From Ophiosphaerella korrae (taxonomy: Eukaryota; Ascomycota; Dothideomycetes; Pleosporales; Phaeosphaeriaceae), in contig JALNQF010000167.1 of NCBI GenBank assembly GCA_028456385.1, positions 32,496-96,495 of the forward strand: a stretch of 64,000 nucleotides of DNA. The letters are read 5' to 3'. Each line of letters starts with the position of its first letter. The first letter of the stretch is position 1. Both the position numbers and the translations under genes were made by a program. The notes below the pieces were generated by a model that saw nothing but the letters and a program-made list of their open reading frames with translations, was not told where the DNA came from and searched no databases. Shown here in pieces: positions 1-8,940 of this stretch.

Positions 1-1346
1 ATTGCCGTCGTCTTGAAGCCATCTATCAGGCAGGAATCTATCGGGATCGGGCCAGAGAAGAGGGTTGCGCTGTAATGCATATGCCGAGATTCCTAAATTG
101 GTGCCTGCTAGATACCGACTCTCACCAACCTCGGCACCATCGCCTAAAACCTCCCGTTGTAGGTGGCCTGCCGTAGGTGGGCAGAGGCGTAGGGATTCAT
201 TGATACATGCTCGAAGGTAAGGAAGAGTTGCGAGCTGTCGGTAGTTCATATCTTGGGTGGTGGGAAACGCGTTTCGGATCTCCGCCGCGACCTTGTCCAG
301 TTTCTCCACATTCCTCGCCAAGTAGAAAACGATGGCTGCAATGGCGACAGAAGTAGTATGTGTTCCAGCAATCATAAGCAACACGCTCTCTGCACCAAGA
401 TCGCCCATTGAGAAGCCCTCTCCTGTTTCTGGATCCCGTGCCTTCAGGAGGTGGTGAAACATGTCCTGCGAGACTGATGGATCTTTGTTTGATGTCTTCT
501 CTACCTTGATTCGCTCCATCAAGGATTCAACACAGAACTCGCGGAACTTAGAATTATCTCTGGCAACGAGCCGACCCAAACTCGTCCTCAGTGCAGTCTT
601 GAAGAGCAAGAACCGGAGCAGATGAGTCCACGGGTGGTATCCGAGCATATACCAGCTGCGAGTTGTGCGTGGAAGTAGTTTGGTCACATATCGGTCTTTA
701 GTCGAATGCATCAATCCGAAGTCTTTCCCATAGCAGAGATCGCCGAGGATATCGAAAATAACATAGTTGGCCCATGCTGCAAAGTCAACGCGGCTGTCAC
801 CGTCCCTCGCCTCTGCTGCAAGACAGTCCAACCAACGACTGGTCAAGGCTTTGATTCGGGGTTCATACTCTCGAAGAGCTCGCTCGGAGAAAGCGTGGGC
901 CAGGATGCGTCGTTTCAGCGCATGGCGAGTCTTATCTCTGGCAGTGAATGTGCTTTCGAAACCTCCTGCCGAATCCTTGACGCATTGATACCAGTCCCCT
1001 TTACGGAAGTTGGCATCTCGCGATGTATAGATGGATTCCACGGCTGATAATGTGTTGAAAGATACCGAATTCGGGCTGAAGCGGACAGCCGATCCATATT
1101 TCGAATGGAGTCGTAAAAGCCAGATATGGCGATCGCCTTTTGCAGCGTGGTACCAGCTCGGCCAGGAAGAGATACGAGCAAGAAGTGGTCCTCTATGTGC
1201 TGCTAGTGAGTGAAAGACAAGCCTGTGTATGATGATGAATGTGATCTATGATGAATGCATTCAGTCTCGCATGCTGCCGAACGGCACTTCCATCTTACAA
1301 TTGTGACAATCGCAAGTACAACGAAGGTTGCGAACGACGCTGTCAT
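1..1346 (-). CDS. Cytochrome P450 monooxygenase, 3'-truncated by window edge
   Basis: Microsomal-type fungal P450 read on the minus strand; the C-terminus with the heme-Cys loop lies outside the window. The main exon runs from about 1196 down to 1. In order it reads RGPLLARISSW, KGDRHIWLLRLHSKYGSAVRF, HALKRRILAHAFS, WANYVIFDILGDLCYG, the I-helix AGTHTTS, the K-helix ExxR in ESLRLCPPT, and the PERF-like FLPDRW. A hydrophobic N-terminal exon probably starts at ATG 1346-1344 (MTASFATFVVLAIVTI), with donor GTAAGA at 1298 and acceptor near 1197-1201. The phase of this junction does not close perfectly with my boundaries, so the first exon is tentative. The I-helix has His where the usual acidic residue sits. 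The gene is divergent from the P450 at 1638, which suggests shared control. Substrate is unknown; a tailoring oxidation in secondary metabolism is inferred from the neighbours. Confidence 0.85.
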
Positions 1347-1637
1347 TTTTGGTATGTTAAATCGTGTAGAAGCAGATTGGGCTTCTACGTAGTGTCGCTC
1401 TTTCAATTTGTAAGAAGGCGCTAGTCATGCACAACCCGCACGCGACCTTGGGAACCTCCGCTTTTCGCGCGGGTGGGTTGCCAAGGAGTGCGGAGTGCGA
1501 GTTTACTTATTTCCCACTGTTGTGCCGTGCTCTTCTTATCAGGAACCGTCGCCAAAATATTCCCCCGCGTCGTCTAATGAGTTTTTAACCTCAACTTAAT
1601 TGTGTTGCCTCTAGAAGGCTCTACATACAAGACACCC
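1347..1637. promoter_or_regulatory. Divergent promoter region between two P450 genes
   Basis: About 290 bp separate the proposed starts of the two divergent P450 genes. The stretch is GC-richer in its middle (around 1440-1500) and has no supported ORF. It should hold both core promoters; I see no unambiguous TATA box or named operator. Confidence 0.4.
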
Positions 1638-3385
1638 ATGGATTTGGCATTGCCGGCTCTGACCTACACGGTCGTCGCGATCGCTACCTTTGTTTGCTTT
1701 GTCTGCATTCGCCGTACTTACTTCCATGCCTTCGCACACATTCCTGGTCCCTTCTTAGCCAAGATCACCAACGCCTACAGCGCCTATCATGCTGCGAGAC
1801 AGGATACACATGTCGTGATTCAACGTCTTCACGAAAAGTACGGTACGAGACTCCATACATTGGGGATTGAATGGAACGGATTCTAAAATAGTGCTAGGCC
1901 CTATAGTGCGATATGGGCCAGACAGGATTCTATTTAACAGCCGAAATTCAATGGAAGGTAAAGTTAGCCGATTAACTAAGAGAGAGAGAGAGAGAGAGAG
2001 TCTGTATCTTGGCTCACAACCAACTCTAGAGATATATGGTCGCCATAACAACTTGTTCAAAGGCAGAGCCTACGACGCCATGAGGGTGATGCATTCCGAT
2101 TGGATTTGGCGAACATCACTAATACCTATACCAGGTACAACCACGTCCCAGTGTGTTTAACGCAGCGAGCAACGAGCTCCACTCTCAGCGGAGAAAGATT
2201 ATCTCTCAAGGCTTTTCCGAGCAAGCAAGGAGAGCATCAGAGCCGAAGATACTGAAACATGTTGCCAACTATTGCAATGTTCTCTTTGGGCCAGCAGCTA
2301 ACAACAATTGGAGTGAAGCGCGGGAGACGACGCAGTGGAGCGCCTTTTTCGCCATTGACCTTATCGCCGACCTCACCGTCGGGCGATCCACGGCCATGTT
2401 AACGAGTCCTGAAAATCGAATCTACAATCCGGCGCGCAAGGCTAATTTCGCACGCATGGGACTTGCTATACAGTGGCCCGAAGCATTTCTCAGCAAGATG
2501 TTTCAGCCTCTCAAAGTTGGCGAACTCCTTTTTCCCCAAATAACTAAACTGGGGAAAGAGTGGCATAGCCTTTTGAGCTCATGGATTGCAGAACGTTTGA
2601 GAGAACTCAAATCAGCAGAGAAAACAGCAACCGAAGATGACATGATCGTAGCAATCGCTCGATACAAAAACCCAGAAACTGGTCAAGGCCTGAGTGATGG
2701 TGACCTCACGGCTGAGATGACTACTCTACTAATCGCCGGAAGCGGCACCATCACTACTGGCATGACAAGTCTTTTGTGGTATCTTTCTCGATGGCCGGAC
2801 TCGTATCAAAAAGCCGCAAAGGAAGTACGCAGCATCTTCAACACGCCTCAGAGCATTGGGATGAACAGCACATTGAGCACATGTACCTATCTGAGAGCAT
2901 GCTTGAAAGAGGCCATGAGAGTCTCTCCAGCTCCCACCACGCCACTCTACCGCGAAGCTGGCCCGGGGGGTGCGGTAGTCTGCGGTATTCACATCCCCGA
3001 AGGCTATGAAGTCGCCACCACCATTTATGCCTTGCACCACAACGAATCTCACCACCCGGACTCGTTCACCTTTGACCCCGAAAGGTGGTTGCAAGACAAG
3101 GAGAGTGTTGAGGCGACGAAAGCGGCCTGGGCACCGTTCTCTATCGGTGACCGCAACTGCGTGGGCATGACACTTGCCACCGACGAAGTCTTGATCGCAA
3201 TGGCCACTATACTCTGGCACGGCGACTTTAAGATTTCAGATGATCCGGCGTTGGCCAGTATTGGCGCCGGTTCGCCGCGTCTTGGGCCTGGAAGGCAAAG
3301 AGAAAAGGAATTTCAGTTGTACGATACCTTTGGTGCTTCGACCGAGGGCCCTTACCTCCAGTTCAAGCGCAGAGAGATAGCATAG
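1638..3385 (+). CDS. Cytochrome P450 monooxygenase, four exons, complete
   Basis: Membrane-anchored heme monooxygenase. Exons 1638-1842, 1898-1957, 2030-2085 and 2135-3385 join in phase to 523 residues, a normal P450 length. All introns are GT-AG, and splicing restores KYGPIVRYGPDRILF and ELHSQRRKIISQGFS. An N-terminal hydrophobic anchor (residues about 5-25) is followed by HIPGPFLAK. The I-helix reads AGSGTITTG, the K-helix ExxR is EAMRVSP, the PERF region is FDPERW, and the heme loop is PFSIGDRNCVG with Cys at about 449. The usual Asp/Glu of the I-helix is Gly here. An in-frame ATG at 1602 would add 12 residues; I prefer 1638 because it sits directly before the anchor. The 3' end converges on the hydrolase gene with only about 54 bp between stop codons. 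Substrate unknown. Confidence 0.92.
1979..2000 (+). repeat. (AG)11 microsatellite inside P450 intron 2
   Basis: A perfect AG dinucleotide run of about 22 bp lies in the second intron (1958-2029) of the P450 gene, upstream of the acceptor CTCTAG. It explains a spurious open frame across the intron and may vary in length between strains. Confidence 0.9.
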
Positions 3386-3439
3386 TATTTATCGCATGCC
3401 AAGAATTCATAGAATTGCATGTCGCACCATTAAAATAAT

Positions 3440-4885
3440 TTACAAACTGACGCCGACCTCTCCATCCAATCGCCATTTGCGCATCTCGTCGAAAAAGCTA
3501 CTCGCCGCACCAGCGATCCATCGTCTGCCGTTTGTGCAATGCCAACCAACATGTCCACCATGCTTGGTTGTGCACAGCACTACATACGCAGACTTGGCCA
3601 GGGCAATCGTAGGAATAGCAATTCCAGCTGCTATCGGGTCGTCGAGAGCGTTCACAGCCAGAAATGGGATGGCAACCGATGCCACTCGATGCGCTGACGA
3701 GGTGGCGCGATAGTAACCCCGGACCGACCCAAATCCCCACATGGGCACCTGCACGGCCAAGTCGAAATCAGTCAAATACTTTGCCCTCCTTACCGCGTCA
3801 AAATCAATTTCGCCATTTGCCTTGACCTGCTCCGCGTTTGCCAGCACCTTCCTTTTTAGTGTAGTGCCGAGCGATCGCAAGTATGTTTCTCTGCCAAACC
3901 ATGATGACTGCAGCGAGTCTAGAGATTTCTCCAAATCCCAAGGGTTGGATATAGCCATTGCTGCTTGCAAGATGCACTTGTCAGCTTCACCGTTTATGTA
4001 CTGGACACGGGGGGGTGTTAGCGCGCTCATCCTTGTCGCATGCAGTAAGCACCCACCCACATTGGTAAGAATGTTCGCCCCTAGCGAGAAACCCAATGCA
4101 TGCAAAGGTCGGTTCGGAAACAACTCGGCGAGCCATGTGACAGCTTGAGCAAGGTCCCACGTCGACCCTGCGTGGTAAAAAAGCTTGCTTGTTAGAGCTG
4201 TGCGGGAACAGCCTCTCGAAATGACAACAGCAATCTCCCAATCGCCGTTTTCGGTCAGGCTCTGACACGTTTCTCGTAAATATTCTTCTTCAGACCCTCC
4301 ACCCAGGCCTGGAAGAAGGATGAGCATCGGTCGAGAATCCTTTTTTGAGAGCTTCCGTTTCTGTTCTCGACTCATGATTGAAGTGTGCGGCGGTAACTTG
4401 CTCGTCGTGGTTGCATTGTGAGCGATCCGGCGATCCCGCTCCCGGTTAAAGAAGTCTATCGCAAAACTACCGGGGTAGCGAGGGTCTTTCTGCTCGATAA
4501 GAACCCTGTCAAAGTGGCAAGGCGGGGCTCTGCGGGCTGCGACCAGGTTCCAAAGCGTATGGAGATGCCCGCTGCCCAATAGAAACGGATTCAGCTGGCA
4601 GATGGGAATTGCTTGTCGACATATTTCCGCAAATTTGCGCTGAGCGGGCGAGGTTCTTGAGACCAAGTTGATAGAGGGACCGTGTCGAAATTGTGGGTGC
4701 TCTCGACTTCTGAAAGCGAGGGTCGAGGCAATCAGGATCACGAGGCATACGGCCAATTGGGATAATGCGAAGGAATTTGTGATGCAATCAAAAACCATAA
4801 TGTACATCTGCCGAGAGCGTGAGAGAAGGAAAGAATGAGAGGGATACGCATGTCCTTCTAAGATCCGTCGCTGCTTCAGCCACAT
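3440..4885 (-). CDS. YheT/EMB8-like alpha/beta hydrolase with N-terminal membrane segment
   Basis: Serine hydrolase or acyltransferase of the alpha/beta-hydrolase fold, in the group with bacterial YheT and the yeast ethyl-ester synthases. One uninterrupted frame of 481 codons. Numbered from that first Met, there is a hydrophobic segment at about 38-58 (SQLAVCLVILIAST). The oxyanion region is LLPGLGGGSEEEYLRE (about 191-206) and the RGCSR strand is near 224. The nucleophile elbow is GFSLG with Ser267. The acid is in ALDDP (Asp415 or 416) and the catalytic His is in HGGHVGW (His445). The ATG at 4807 (27th codon) starts closer to the membrane segment and may be the true start. The gene is divergent from the MFS transporter and convergent with the P450. 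In a metabolite locus it could hydrolyse or transfer an acyl group; the substrate is not visible from sequence. Confidence 0.88.
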   Translation of the reverse strand: MWLKQRRILEGHAYPSHSFLLSRSRQMYIMVFDCITNSFALSQLAVCLVILIASTLAFRSREHPQFRHGPSINLVSRTSPAQRKFAEICRQAIPICQLNPFLLGSGHLHTLWNLVAARRAPPCHFDRVLIEQKDPRYPGSFAIDFFNRERDRRIAHNATTTSKLPPHTSIMSREQKRKLSKKDSRPMLILLPGLGGGSEEEYLRETCQSLTENGDWEIAVVISRGCSRTALTSKLFYHAGSTWDLAQAVTWLAELFPNRPLHALGFSLGANILTNVGGCLLHATRMSALTPPRVQYINGEADKCILQAAMAISNPWDLEKSLDSLQSSWFGRETYLRSLGTTLKRKVLANAEQVKANGEIDFDAVRRAKYLTDFDLAVQVPMWGFGSVRGYYRATSSAHRVASVAIPFLAVNALDDPIAAGIAIPTIALAKSAYVVLCTTKHGGHVGWHCTNGRRWIAGAASSFFDEMRKWRLDGEVGVSL

Positions 4886-5202
4886 TGGGCAAGACCATAT
4901 CTTGTTGTTATTTCCGGACAGGCGATGATTGGTTAGTCAAGGCATGCGGCGACGCCCTGCTGGGGTTGCTCATATGGCCAAAATTGGCAGGTGCGCACAG
5001 ATCATAGATTGCTCAGTGTCGCCCGGAGTTAACACCTAAGGTTATACACACTTCACGATACTTTCTACTCGTACACTCACGGGGGAACAGCTTGGTACTC
5101 CTTAGGGCACTAACTGTTGTGGTCCACGCCAAGGAAAATATATGTCCTCGCCCTCAATAGTCGTTCTGTGCAACGCGTACACATGAACTGGATATCGTCT
5201 CA
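4886..5202. promoter_or_regulatory. Divergent promoter region between hydrolase and MFS genes
   Basis: About 320 bp (about 400 bp if the hydrolase starts at 4807) separate divergent starts. There is no supported ORF. The sequence contains a CCAAT-type box on the minus strand (GATTGG at about 4927-4932), common in fungal promoters; nothing more specific is visible. Confidence 0.35.
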
Positions 5203-6917
5203 ATGGATCCCAAGAAATCAACAGCTGTCAAGGAACCGTTGCCACCCGATGGTAAAGACTCAACTCGTGCCTTTGGCACTACGACTCAGAGCAACCACCA
5301 AGATCCAAAGGTGGGAACTCAGCCGTCGAAGACATCGACAGAGCGTCCTTCAGCTCCCACTCCTGCGCCTCAGGATGGGGTTGGCATGGCATGGCTCCAA
5401 GTGATCGGATCCTTCTTCTTATGGTTCAACACATGGGGCTTAGTCAATGCGTTTGGCGTCTACCAAACATACTACCAGCTCGACTTGCTCTCGTCGTCTA
5501 CCCCGTCTGAAATCTCGTGGATAGGGTCGTTGCAAGTGTTTCTGCTTATGGTGCTTCCCCCCCTCCCACACCCATCATCTTTTTCCAGAGTCAATCATCT
5601 GATGCTTTAAATTCTTCTTCTAGTTTGGAGGATTCATCGTAGGCCCTATCTATGACAGAGGATATGCTCGCACACTGTTAGCCGTGGGATCGTTCTTGGT
5701 GGTGTTTGGGCAGATGATGCTAAGGTCTGTTGAGAAACCTGAAAATCCCAACATCTAAGCAACGATCCAGAGCTGATGGTCACAACAGTCTTTGCGATCG
5801 CTATTGGCAGGTGATTCTTGCCCAAGGATTGACACAAGGCATTGGTTGCGGACTTCTATGTACGTGCTTACGTGCTTATTTGCATGCCGGTTGGCATTGC
5901 TCAATGCCATGGGCTGACAATGGAGTTCAGTTCTACCAGCCATCGCGATCCTAAGCACGTGGTTTACCAAACGCCTTGTCACGGCGAGTGGAATTGCTGC
6001 AGCCGGCAGCGGACTCGGTGGTACAGACGTTGCATTATCCACCTTGTTGTTCTCACAATGCTAATGCTCAACTCAGGAGTGATCTACCCAATCGTCTTCT
6101 ATCGTCTCCAACCTCGTATCGGTTTTGGATGGGCAACGCGAGTGATTGCGTTCATAGCGCTTGCAACACTCACCTTCTCCGTGGTTGTGATGAAAGCTAA
6201 ATCACTGCCCCCTGCAGCGAGACAATTCTTCGATACAGGAGCCTTGAGGAACGTGCCCTTCAACTTGACGAATCTTGGAACTTTTTTTATCTTCACTGGG
6301 CTTTACATACCCTTGTTTTACGTATGTTCAAGTACCCCTGATCATCGAGTAAATGACTAACACTCGATCAATCAGGTTGAGCTCTATGCCATTCAAAGCA
6401 AATTGTAATAAGCCTTCTCGAGAACCCTTCTCCAACGGCTTGCTAACATAATTCCAACAGTGTAGATGAGCGCCTTGGGTTCTACCTCTTACCCATCCTC
6501 AATGTCGGCAGCGTCTTTGGCCGAGTCATCCCAAACTACGTGGCCGACTTTATTGGCGCCTTCAACACCGCTATCATCTGCGCCATCATCACGGCAATCA
6601 TTAGCTTCTGCCTCATCGCCGTCAACAATTCTGCCGGTATAATCACCATTGTCATCTTCTACGGCTTCTTCTCTGGAGCGCTCGCGTCCTTATCTCCAAT
6701 GCTGGTCATACGCGCCACACCTGAGCGGCGGAAGATTGGAACGTGGCTTGGGATGGGTTTTGCGGCTGCCGCAGTGGGTTTATTAATTGGGAATCCAATT
6801 TCAGGGGCCATTCTACGGTCAAGTAGCTTTAAGTATGCGTGGCTATTTTCAGGGCTTTGTCTTACTATAGGATGTGGGTTTCTCATTACTATAAAAGTTC
6901 GGAAGGATAAGATATAA
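5203..6917 (+). CDS. MFS transporter, monocarboxylate-porter (MCT) type, seven exons
   Basis: Twelve-helix membrane transporter of the major facilitator superfamily, MCT-like group, common in fungal metabolite clusters as an exporter or importer. Exons 5203-5550, 5624-5724, 5789-5859, 5931-6020, 6077-6321, 6376-6404 and 6461-6917 join in phase to 446 residues; all six introns are GT-AG. A hydrophilic N-terminus of about 65 residues precedes FFLWFNTWGLVNAFGVYQTYY. Splicing restores further family landmarks: SEISWIGSLQVFLL, GPIYDRGYA, YWQVILAQGLTQGIGCGLL, AILSTWFTKR, the GIAAAGSGLGGVIYPI segment, LQPRIGFGWATRVIAF, and FYLLPILNVGSVFGRVIPNY. Without splicing the gene shows only as short broken frames. 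It ends about 240 bp before the transposon block begins. Cargo unknown; transport of the product of the neighbouring enzymes is inference. Confidence 0.92.
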
Positions 6918-7156
6918 ATAAAAAAATGTAGAGGAGAGCTAGGAAATAGGTGTTCAGGTAATCTATTGATAGACTACTATCTAGGGAAAGATACTAGTAC
7001 GCCTCTATATATAAGGAGCTCCAGAGCAAGGTGCCTCCGGCTCTAGGGCTAGTAGACTAAGACGTCTAGGTGCTTTAGGTGTTCGAGCCCCTCTAGAGCT
7101 CTAGCTACAGCTCTAAGGCTCTACCGCGACAAAAATATATTACTACTTTCTAAGTA
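6918..7156. other. Junction between MFS gene and transposon block
   Basis: No coding signal. After the MFS stop come an A-rich run, then TGTT at 6951 followed by AGGTAATCTAT and TCTAGGGAAAGATA. A region at 7005-7130 is rich in CTCTAG and GAGCTC-type palindromes. It contains CTCTATATATAAGGAG, which looks like an LTR core promoter. It may be a degraded solo LTR of a third retroelement, but I could not prove this. The last two bases are the TA target duplication of the Fot1-like element. Confidence 0.3.
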
Positions 7157-7205
7157 ACGTATTCTACCAGTGAGCCGGTCAAACCACTGAGCCGGTCACT
7201 TTTGC
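7157..7205 (+). repeat. Left TIR of Fot1-like element (49 bp)
   Basis: Starts ACGTATTCTAC after TA and ends CACTTTTGC. It contains a direct repeat of TGAGCCGGTCA, probably two transposase-binding sites. It pairs with the inverted copy at 29783-29831. By eye the pair differs at 11 positions, all transitions, with this copy keeping C and G. Confidence 0.9.
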
Positions 7206-7236
7206 TTGGCACTAGGAACACTACGTACGAACAATA

Positions 7237-7876
7237 ATGCAGCCCCAAAGCAACAATATATTAACTCAGCAAGAAGGTAGAATTGAGCTTGCACTTCAGG
7301 CTTATACTCTAGGCCAATTTAAAAGCCAGCGACGCGCTGCTGCAGCCTACAACGTACGACAACAGCGACTCTCTGACCAGCTCCAAGGAATCGCCTATCG
7401 GCCTAATACTCGACCAGGTTGCTAGAAACTTACTGCAACTGAAGAGCAGACGATCGTACGATATATTCTTGACCTTGATTTAAGAGGATTTGCCCCCTGG
7501 CTGTGTGAGGTAGTAGATATAGCCGACAAATTATTGGCGGCGCGTAACGGAGAGCCAGTTGGGAAGAACTAGCCGTCGCGCTTTGTAGCACGTACGGAGG
7601 AGCTTAAGATGGCCTTCAATCGAGCAAAGGATCGCTAGAGAATACTTCAAGAAGATCTAGCAGTTATTAGCGCGTGGTTCTAGCTCGTACAGGACACAAT
7701 GGCGACGTACGGCGTCGATCTAGATAATGTCCACAACTTTAATAAGACTAGCTTTTAGATAGGAATAATTAGGTTAATGAAAGTTGTTACGGGCTTAGAG
7801 AGGCGTACGAGGCCTAATCTTATTTAGCTAGGCGATCGCGAGTAGGTTATAGCTATTATAAGTATCTACGCTGCTA
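7237..7876 (+). pseudogene. Fot1-like transposase, N-terminal part (RIP-mutated)
   Basis: Opens with a psq-type helix-turn-helix region (ALQAYTLGQFKSQRRAAAAYN) and continues in the same frame into the linker (EEQTIVRYILDLDLRGFAPW). It reaches the first catalytic block, which reads NFNKTSF where this family has NFDE-x-GF. The Asp and Glu changes are both G-to-A. In-frame stops are all TAG, as expected from CAG or TGG after RIP. The frame is cut by B1 at 7876 and resumes at 14844. Confidence 0.85.
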
Positions 7877-8264
7877 TGTAACGGGCCGCCTGTCGTCGAC
7901 TACAGGCGCCTGTCTTGAAGGGGTTAGTGAATTGTGAGGTGATAGTAAAAGCTTAGGGGGGGATCTGCAATAACTATGAACAATAGAAGATGTTTCGCAA
8001 CTGTCTTGTATTGGCGTTCCGTGGTTAAAGGATTGAATTGCCGATACCATCCTAATAATGCGCATCCTACTGACTATATACCTAGGCTCCTTAGCTGGCT
8101 TCGTGCTTCGTGTTTGCCAAGATCGCGAATCGCGAATTTGTCACGTGTCCCTATTATAGTTGGTCTCCTAATCTAGCTTATTTCTCTATAGGTTATATGT
8201 ATTGTTATTGTCTATAGTAGGGCTAATTAGTTTAAATTGGTTTTCTCTTGTTACGACTGTAATA
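7877..8264 (-). repeat. B1 left (3') LTR, 388 bp, one subrepeat unit
   Basis: Begins TGTAACGGGCC and ends TGTAATA. It keeps CpG-rich stretches such as GATCGCGAATCGCGAATTT that are lost in interior copies. It has a single copy of the roughly 54-bp subrepeat that varies between B LTRs. Confidence 0.9.
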
Positions 8265-8279
8265 CTATTCCCCTCTCTA

Positions 8280-8940
8280 GGCGGGTTCTCGTTCCTCTGT
8301 CCTAGGCCTAAGGTTATTAGTCTAGTTTCTTTGTTTATTTCTAGTTCTTTATTATTCTCTATGTTTTCGCGTTCTAATTACAACAAACTCCTTCTTGTTG
8401 CTCGCGTTACTCCTAATAGGGTTAAAATGTTTCCTTGTACTTATTATACTTAATTAAAGCTTACTTATCTTATATCTTTAAAGGATAGTAAATACTATAA
8501 TAAGTATATCTTAGCTAATGTTTAACACAAGTATACACTATTAGGTATCTCTCTTATAGAGTATAAGTGTTTAATTGTTATATAATCTCCTCTTACTAAG
8601 TTATATAGGGTAAGCTATTAACTAGGCTTAAGAGATACTATTATTATAGCTTGTAGAGGCTAAGGCTAAGCGTAAGCTAACTTTACGTAAGCTAGTAGAT
8701 CTTTATTCTTGTATTAAGCGTCTTTGTAAGATAAAGGCTTATAATAATGCTAAATTGTCTAAATAGTCTTGTGCTTTAGAGGCTAAGATAGACCTTAAGG
8801 ATATAGTTTAGGCTGCTCTAGCTCCTATCGTATTAGACGTTCCTAACGCCTCTCTATTTAGCGCTAGTAGTGTTAATTTTCTTAGTTCGCTATAAGGTAG
8901 TCTAGAGAGTTTTAACTTTAGTAGTCCTCTAGTTTCTTAG
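8280..8940 (+). pseudogene. Antisense zinc-cluster-like frame in B1
   Basis: Plus-strand frame opposite gag-pol, between chromodomain and LTR. An open part runs to 8453. After RIP-type stops it continues with CTYYT at about 8433, then LTY, LISLKDSK, YYNKY. The Cys/Tyr codons are spaced x2, x6, x9, x2. B3 has matching sequence in the same place, including a shared RNKLLLVAR-like stretch ahead of the Cys block. A Lys/Arg-rich part (KAKRKLTLRKLV, around 8660) follows in a neighbouring frame. No function is known to me. Confidence 0.5.

Noticed and set aside
706..1213. Plus-strand and alternate minus-strand open frames over the first P450
   Set aside because: They overlap a minus-strand frame with clear P450 motifs and show none themselves.
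3396..4148. Plus-strand open frames opposite the hydrolase gene
   Set aside because: Shadow frames of the well-supported minus-strand hydrolase.
1..6917. Assignment of the P450/hydrolase/MFS genes to a named pathway
   Set aside because: No backbone synthase in view and none of these families is diagnostic on its own.
7976..8176. Short open frames within the B LTRs (7976-8176 and 39347-39580)
   Set aside because: They lie in LTR sequence, are not conserved between copies as protein, and the second runs past the insertion border.
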